From Armillaria gallica (lineage: Eukaryota; Basidiomycota; Agaricomycetes; Agaricales; Physalacriaceae): a stretch of DNA of 64,000 nucleotides. Shown here in pieces: positions 58,074 to 64,000 of this stretch. Below the pieces are notes generated by a model. That model worked only from the letters and a program-made list of their open reading frames with translations, searched no databases and was not told the origin of the DNA. Both the position numbers and the translations under genes were made by a program. The stretch spans positions 4,030,001-4,094,000 of the forward strand of contig JBANDB010000003.1 in NCBI GenBank assembly GCA_037576215.1. The letters are read 5' to 3'. Within the stretch, counting starts at the first letter, position 1. The number at the start of each line of letters is the position of its first letter.

Positions 58074-60253
58074 ATGAATTCATCTCTCCTGCCAGCAACT
58101 CTTGCATCTGGTATCTTGTTGTTATGTTACTTGTTCTCGCTCGCACGTAACCGTCGACGTGTACCGTTCCCTCCCGGCCCCAAGGGTTTTCCGCTCATAG
58201 GGAATCTCTGGGATGTGCCTGTAGAATACCCATGGGTCACCTATGCTCGATGGACCGCCACGTACGGTGACGTCTTATACTTGGATACTCCTGGCAATCC
58301 AACCGTTGTAATCAACTCTGCCCAGGCAGCGGATGATCTGCTCGAAAAGCGTTCCGGGAATTACTCGGATAGACCAGGTGTGGCTGTTTGATACTGCAAC
58401 GATCTCTCAGAGCCGGTAACGCGATGCAGATTTCACTATGATACATTTAACGGGATGGGGATTCAGCCTGAGTCTTATGAGATATTCTGACCGGTGGAGG
58501 TGAGCACTTTCACCATCTTCTTAGTTGGATTTCAACTTAATTCTCTCCTTATCTTCCCAGGATGCATAGACGAATGTTTCACCAATACTTCCAGTCTCGT
58601 GCAGTTCCTGCATATAATCCTGTGCAAATTAAAGCGATGTCGATCTTGCTACAGCAGTTGCATAAATCTCCTGATGCGTTTGTTCACCATGTTCGCCAGT
58701 AAGCTTACCATACACCGATAGTACGCTTTTGAAAGCTCATAGTGTGCTGTATCCCTTTAGTTATGCCGGTTCAGTCATCATGAAAATCGTATATGCATAC
58801 GATGTAGATGCCAATGGTGATAAATTTGTAGAGTTGGTGGATCGGGGGCTAGAAAGTGTTCGCATCGTTGGGAACGTGGGAACTTTTCTCGTCGACTATA
58901 TCCCCAGTTTGAAATATCTTCCACGTGAGTTTCTGCAATTTGAACTGTCAGACCTACATTGAAGGCATCTGAAGGGTGGTTACCTGGTACAAACTTCTTG
59001 AGCCTTGCGGATGGCTGGAGAAAAGACGTCAATGACATGATCGACAGACCATTTGAATACGCTTCAGATTCACTGGTATGCTTTCACTTCCTCGTTGATT
59101 GATATCTTTCGTAACTCTATACCTCGACCTCAAGTCTAACGATTCTGTATCATCTTCATTCGTCTCCAAAAATCTAACAAAGTTGAAAAACATCGACATG
59201 CCGGAGAATGCAACACAGCTTGAGATTATCCAGAACACAGCTGCGGCAGCCTTCGCTGGTATGTTGCATTCGGTGTTTCTCGCTGAACATTTGATCTTAT
59301 GCATTTGTTAGCGGGTGCTGACACGGTGTGTTTTCGCCTTTGTGAATGGTGGAAAGTCTCTCATTGTCATCACAAAGACCGTCTCAGCCATCCTTTCTGT
59401 GATTCTAGCGTTTCTTCTTTATCCCGAGGTACAAGCCAAGGCTCAAGCTGAGTTGGATGCCGTGGTCGGTCCCACCCGATTGCCAAATTTCGACGACCGT
59501 TCACGACTGCCTTATATTGATGCTATTCTGTTGGAAGCCCTCAGATGGAATCCCGTTCTGCCAATGGGTGGGTCTACAAGTCCGTGGATATCACTGCAAT
59601 CATTGATTTGAATTTAGGTATTGCCCATCGTAGCGTGAAAGCGGATGCTTACAGAGGCTATTACATCCCTGCGGGTATGTTTTGACTGCGTTTTCCCTTT
59701 TCAGTTTGTGTCCATCTCTTTTGTAGGTGCGACGGTCATTGCTAACACTTGGTGAGTATTAATTGGGTGTCGGTGTAGCCAAACGTCAGATTGATGCTCG
59801 ATGTAGGGCCATACTGCACGATGAAAAAGACTACCCTAATCCACTGGTTTTCAATCCCGACCGGTTTATGCCCGAGAATGGGAAAGAACTACAGCCTAAC
59901 CCCATCGCCGCGTTTGGTTTCGGACGACAGTGCGTGTGTTGTACTTTCGTCCAGCCTCCATTTTGATATTTCTTCAGTATATGTCCCGGTCGTTACCTCG
60001 CAATGAATACCGTATGGATCGCCATCGCGTCTATGGCATCAACATTGTCCTTTTCGAAGGCCGTTGATTCTGAGGGTCGTGTTGTCGAACCTAGTGATAC
60101 CTTTACAGATGGCCTTTTGAGGTAAATCTTTCCGCGCTAGACGCCCTATGGCCTCTTTTGACTGTGATAGATAGCTTCCCCGTGCCTTTCAAATGCATGA
60201 TCAAGGTGCGCTCTGTTCAGGCGCAAACGGTGATAGATTCGGGCGGACTGTAA
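58074..60253 (+). CDS. Array cytochrome P450, copy 4, heme-signature arginine replaced
   Basis: Open through the 13-exon layout. Starts MNSSLLPATLASGILLLCY (the frame continues upstream but the aligned start is 58074). Exon 2 gives TGWGFSLSLMRYSDRWR. The microexon is 59312-59325, ExxR is EALRWNPVLPMG. At the exon 11/12 junction (59928-59929 plus 59978) the codon is CAT, so the heme signature reads FGFGRHICPG instead of FGFGRRICPG. The Arg of FxxGxRxCxG normally contacts a heme propionate. The Cys ligand is kept. The protein may fold poorly or have altered activity. Other changes: YAYDVDANG in exon 4, KVRSVQAQ near the end. Stop TAA is at 60251-60253. Confidence 0.85.
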
Positions 60254-60465
60254 CCGCTTATTTACCTTCAACTTGAATGTTGTATGCATAGGGGAGAAGG
60301 GCTGAATTCAGAGACGGTGCCAGGCTCAATGAAATATATTGCACAGTCTGAACTCGCAAGGGATAGATTAGCAGAATATGAAACACTTGGTCAAAGCTAG
60401 CTCTGATTTTTCGTTGAACAGTCTACAACCTAGGTGTGGCGATATTGTATTTTCTATGTCCGTGC

Positions 60466-60640
60466 TCACGACCACTAAATCACCGACGTTGAAATCTGTG
60501 GATTCTGAAGGTCACGTCGCTGAACCGGGTGATACCTATACAGATGGCCTTCTACCCCTTCAGAGTCATGCAACATGAGCAATGCTCCATCTGTAATCTT
60601 GAAGCTTTCTCATGCCTTTTAGATGGACAGTCATGCATGC
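60466..60640 (+). pseudogene. P450 C-terminal relic 4
   Basis: Lies about 210 bp after copy 4. It reads KSVDSEGHVAEPGDTYTDGL and is the least decayed relic, closest to KAVDSEGRVVEPSDTFTDGL of the intact genes. The final-exon part is degraded. Confidence 0.62.
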
Positions 60641-61631
60641 TAATGAAATAGCAGTATAGATTCGAAACCGCTGTAATCGTTTCGGAGCAATACCGTTGTA
60701 CTTCGGGCGACGAGCAATGACTATGAGGCACTGGGTTTTGAAACTCGCTGGAATAAGGCTCGGGCCGAGTCAGCCCGTCATTGGCCAACAGCGCCTCTGG
60801 TCTCTTGCTACAAAGATCATGCTGTCTTGCCTTCCGCACATCGTATTCCAACGACGAAGAAGTTCTACCAAGACGGAGGCCCGGCTAGCAACTGATCTCC
60901 TCTTCACCGCCGGGTTTGACGGACCTGAAAAATAAGTGAATTATCGGGGCAAAGGTACGTCCCTCAAAGCTTAAGTCAGACCAGTAACTCACTTTGAATG
61001 AAGGGAACAACCTTTCAGCGTCGATGTGCTCCACTTTTCTAAGGTCCCCGCTCCGGATTCGGTCAACGAGGAAGCAGATCATTTGTTATCCACGAGAGGC
61101 CAGCTGATGTATGATCGAAATCGCTGGGTGTCTCTCTCATGTCACCTTCGTGGGCGTTGAATTCAATGTGGCAATGGCACTCCAATCTTCTTTCAGAATG
61201 GTGCCCTGTGGCTGCAATGCTCTTGGGAGACGCTCTGAGCAAATGTGCTACCATGGTCCGCCTACGCCCTCCAGCCCAAACCAGGATCACTACCTATCGT
61301 GTTTTAGTCGACTCCGGCGCGTTGACTTGTACTGCCTGGCATTTTCTGGATCTTTGTCCAAGAGGTACAATGGACAAACCGACACTTAATGGCAGTATCC
61401 CGTGCAGTCGTTCCCAATTCTATTCCTGATCAGACTTCGACGTCTTTTGCGACCCTCCACTGCACACGTTCGCGTCTGTTTGTTCTCATGCTTGTCTATC
61501 ATCTGCTCTATTTGAACCTATTTCGTTAAGAAGCTAGGGAGCGGAGAGGAGATAAGGATTCCAGTGAAAAGCACATTTTCTCAAGAGATTGGAGGCCCGT
61601 GGGCTTTGTCACCCACGACGACTCTTTTGCG
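60641..61631. other. Array spacer between copies 4 and 5, diverged
   Basis: Only partly alignable to the other spacers (shared GAAGTTCTACCAAG... and GGGGCAAAGGTACGTC blocks near 60860-60965). Contains 79- to 99-codon ORFs on both strands (e.g. 60696-60935 plus) without motifs. It looks older than the other spacers. Confidence 0.45.
61551..61557 (+). promoter_or_regulatory. Conserved GATAAGG element upstream of P450 copy 5
   Basis: 81 bp before the ATG. Relative to the other copies about 22 bp have been lost between the element and the start, including the CACGGCATT part. Confidence 0.42.
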
Positions 61632-63805
61632 ATGAATTCCTCTCTCCTCGCAGTGGCTCTTGCATCTGACATTCTATTGTTATGTTACTTGTTCTACAGC
61701 TCACGTAATCATCGACGTCTACCTCTCCCTCCCGGCCCCAAGGGTTTTCCGCTCATAGGGAATCTCTGGGATGTGTCTGTAGAATACCCATGGGTCACCT
61801 ATGCTCGATGGACCGCCACCTATGGCGACATCTTATATTTGGATACTCCCGGAAGTCCAACCGTTGTAATCAACTCTGCCCAGGCAGCGGATGATCTGCT
61901 CGAAAAGCGTTCCGGGAATTACTCGGATAGACCAGGTGTGGCTGTTTGATACTGCAACGATCTCTCAGAGCCGGTAACGCGATGCAGATTTCACTATGAT
62001 ACATTTAACGGGATGGGGATTCAGCCTGAGTCTTATGAGATATTCTGACCGGTGGAGGTGAGCACTTTCACCATCTTCTTTGTTGGATTTCAACTTAATT
62101 CTCTTTTTATCTTCCCAGGATGCATAGACGGATGTTTCACCAGTCCTTCCAGCCTCGTGCAGTTCCTGCATATAATCCTGTGCAAATGAAAGCGACGTCG
62201 GTCTTGCTACAACAGTTGCATAAATCTCCTGATGCGTTTGCTCACCATGTTCGCCAGTAAGCCGTACCTATACTGACACTACGTTATTGAAAGCTGATGG
62301 TCTGCTGTATCCCTCTAGTTATGCCGGTTCAGTCATCATGAAAATCGTCTATGGATATGATGTAGATGTAAATGGTGATAAATTTGTGGAGCTTGCGGAT
62401 CGGGCACTAGAAAGCGCTCGCGCCACTGCGAACGTGGGGACTTTTCTCGTTGATTACGTCCCCAGCTTGAAATACCTTCCGCGTGAGTTTCTGCTTCTTT
62501 AATTGTCAGATTTGTTTTGAAGGCATCCGAAGGGTGGTTACCTGGTACAACATTCTTGAGCCTTGCGAGTGGCTGGAGAAAAGATGTCAATGACATGGTC
62601 GACAGACCATTTGAATACGCTTCAGATTCACTGGTATGACTTCAAGTCCTCGTTGATTGATATCGGTCGCCCTGCCTCTACCTCGCCCCTAAGGCTAACT
62701 CATCTTCATTCGTCTCTGAAAATCTAACAAAGTTGAAAAACATCGGCATGCCGGAGAATGCGACACAGCTTGAAATTATCCGGAACACAGCTGGGGTAGC
62801 CTTCGCCGGTAAGTTGTATTTGGTGTTTCTCACTGAACATCTGATCTTATGCCTTTGTTAGCGGGTGCTGACACGGTGCGTTTTCGCCTTTGTGAATCGT
62901 GGAAAGTCTCTCATTGTCATTACAAAGACCGTGTCAGTTATCCTTTCTGTGATTCTAGCATTTGTTCTTTACCCCGGGGTACAAGCCAAGGCTCAAGCTG
63001 AGCTGGATGCCGTGGTCGGTCCCACCCGGCTGCCATATTTCGACGACCGTCCACAACTGACTTATATTGATGCTATTCTGTTGGAAGCCCTGAGATGGAA
63101 TCCCGTTGTGCCAATGGGTGTGTCCACAGATCCATGGATGTCCCTGCAGATCATTAATTTGAATTTAGGTGTTGCCCATCGTAGCGTGAAAGTGGACGTT
63201 TACAGAGGTTATTACATCCCTGCGGGTGTGTTTTGACAGCATTTTTTCTTTTTCAGTTTGTATTCATCTCTTTTGTAGGTGCGACCGTCGTTGCTAATGC
63301 TTGGTGAGTATTAATTGGGTGTCGGTGTAGCCAAGCGTCAGATTGATGCTCGATATAGGGCCATACTGCACGATGAAAAGGACTACCCTAATCCGCTGGT
63401 TTTCAATCCCGACCGGTTCATGCACGAGGACGGGAAAGAACTACAGCCTAACCCCATCGCCGCGTTTGGTTTCGGAAGACGGTGCGTGTGCTGTACTTTC
63501 GTCCAGCCTCCATTTTGATATTTCTGCAGTATATGTCCCGGTCGTTACCTCGCAATGAATACCGTATGGATCGCCATCGCGTCTATGGCATCAACATTGT
63601 CCTTTTCCAAGGCCGTGGATTCTGAGGGTCGTGTTGTCGAACCTAGCGATACCTTTACGGATGGCAATTTGAGGTAGATCTTTCCGCGTTAGATGCGCTA
63701 CGGCCTCTTTTGACTGTCAATCACAGCTTTCCCGTGCCTTTCAAATGCGTGATCAAGGTGCGCTCTGCTCAAGCGCAAACGGTGATAGATTCGGGCGGAT
63801 TGTAA
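61632..63805 (+). CDS. Array cytochrome P450, copy 5
   Basis: Open through the 13-exon layout. Starts MNSSLLAVALASDILLLCY with LPLPPGPKGFPLIGNLWDV. Exon 6 lacks three codons present in copies 2 and 3 (ANSSSFVSEN). The microexon is 62862-62875, ExxR is EALRWNP, PERF is NPDRFMHEDG, and the heme signature is FGFGRRICPG. YPGVQAKAQ replaces YPEVQAKAQ of the other copies. Exons 1-2 and intron 2 are nearly identical to copy 4, while exon 4 (VDVNGDKFVELADRALESAR) matches copy 1. Stop TAA is at 63803-63805. Confidence 0.87.
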
Positions 63806-64000
63806 CCGCTTATTTACATTCGAATGTTGTACGCATGAGGGAAAGGTAAGGGCTGAACGCAGTCTGAACTCACATGAGATAGATTAGTAGAATATGAAAC
63901 ACTAGGTCAATGTACGATCATATGTATATCAATGCCATAAGACCAATTGAAAAAAACAAGGTACATCGTAGCCGTTGAGGTAGTTGAAGTGAGGATTTGA
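63806..64000. other. 3' flank of P450 copy 5 at window edge
   Basis: The first 100 bp match the 3' flanks of the other copies (CCGCTTATTTAC, GTTGTACGCATGAGGG). After about 63910 the match is lost (no copy of the conserved TCTACATCTAGGTATATA block), so the array may end or change here. No relic 5 is visible. Confidence 0.4.

Noticed and set aside
46100..64000. Possibility that the array is a retrotransposon or DNA transposon amplification
   Set aside because: No reverse transcriptase, transposase, long terminal or inverted repeats were seen; introns are kept in all copies, which excludes retroposition.

Overview
The window is nuclear DNA of a filamentous fungus, most likely a mushroom-forming basidiomycete (Agaricomycetes). 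Genes lie close together on both strands. Nearly all are cut by many 45-60 nt introns with GT/AG ends and a few GC/AG ends. The protein families (COQ4, PGS1, Rab escort protein, ATM1, MAD1, DUF2415 WD proteins, many-exon P450s, zinc-module PARP-like proteins) fit that group. The gene models below were spliced by eye from reading frame, splice sites and family motifs. Exon edges are therefore good but not proven.

Left part (0.2-6.9 kb): an ADP-ribose gene cluster. It holds three PARP-like genes on alternating strands (229-1728 -, 2022-3208 +, 3349-4421 -), a NADAR-domain gene (4874-5748 +) and a gene carrying only the cysteine modules seen in the first two PARP-like proteins (5900-6909 +). PARPs attach ADP-ribose, and characterised NADAR proteins remove it from guanine, so this may be a writer/eraser locus.

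Middle part (7.5-46 kb): mostly housekeeping genes. In order: COQ4 (ubiquinone), a zinc-finger protein, an acidic unknown protein, an F-box protein, PGS1 (cardiolipin pathway), a 6-phosphogluconate-dehydrogenase-like oxidoreductase, a Rab escort protein, a single P450, 5-oxoprolinase, an allantoate-type MFS transporter, a TPR protein, the mitochondrial ABC exporter ATM1, a metallo-beta-lactamase-fold hydrolase, a DUF2415 WD protein, phosphopantetheine adenylyltransferase, the spindle checkpoint protein MAD1, a dimeric alpha-beta barrel protein and a mitochondrial carrier. Neighbours share no clear pathway, although COQ4, PGS1, ATM1 and the carrier are all mitochondrial.

Right part (46.1-64 kb): a tandem array of five closely related P450 genes, all on the plus strand and 3.5-3.7 kb apart. 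The first copy resolves into 13 exons (510 residues), and the same exon order can be followed in the others. After each of the first four copies lies a decayed fragment of the last two P450 exons, and one more such fragment marks the left edge of the array. Each gene has a GATAAGG motif 81-105 bp before its ATG and a 14-nt microexon that encodes the I-helix motif. Copy 4 has lost the arginine of the heme signature. Copies 1, 4 and 5 look like mosaics made by gene conversion. The array probably continues past the window.

No tRNA, rRNA, CRISPR array or intact transposon was recognised.
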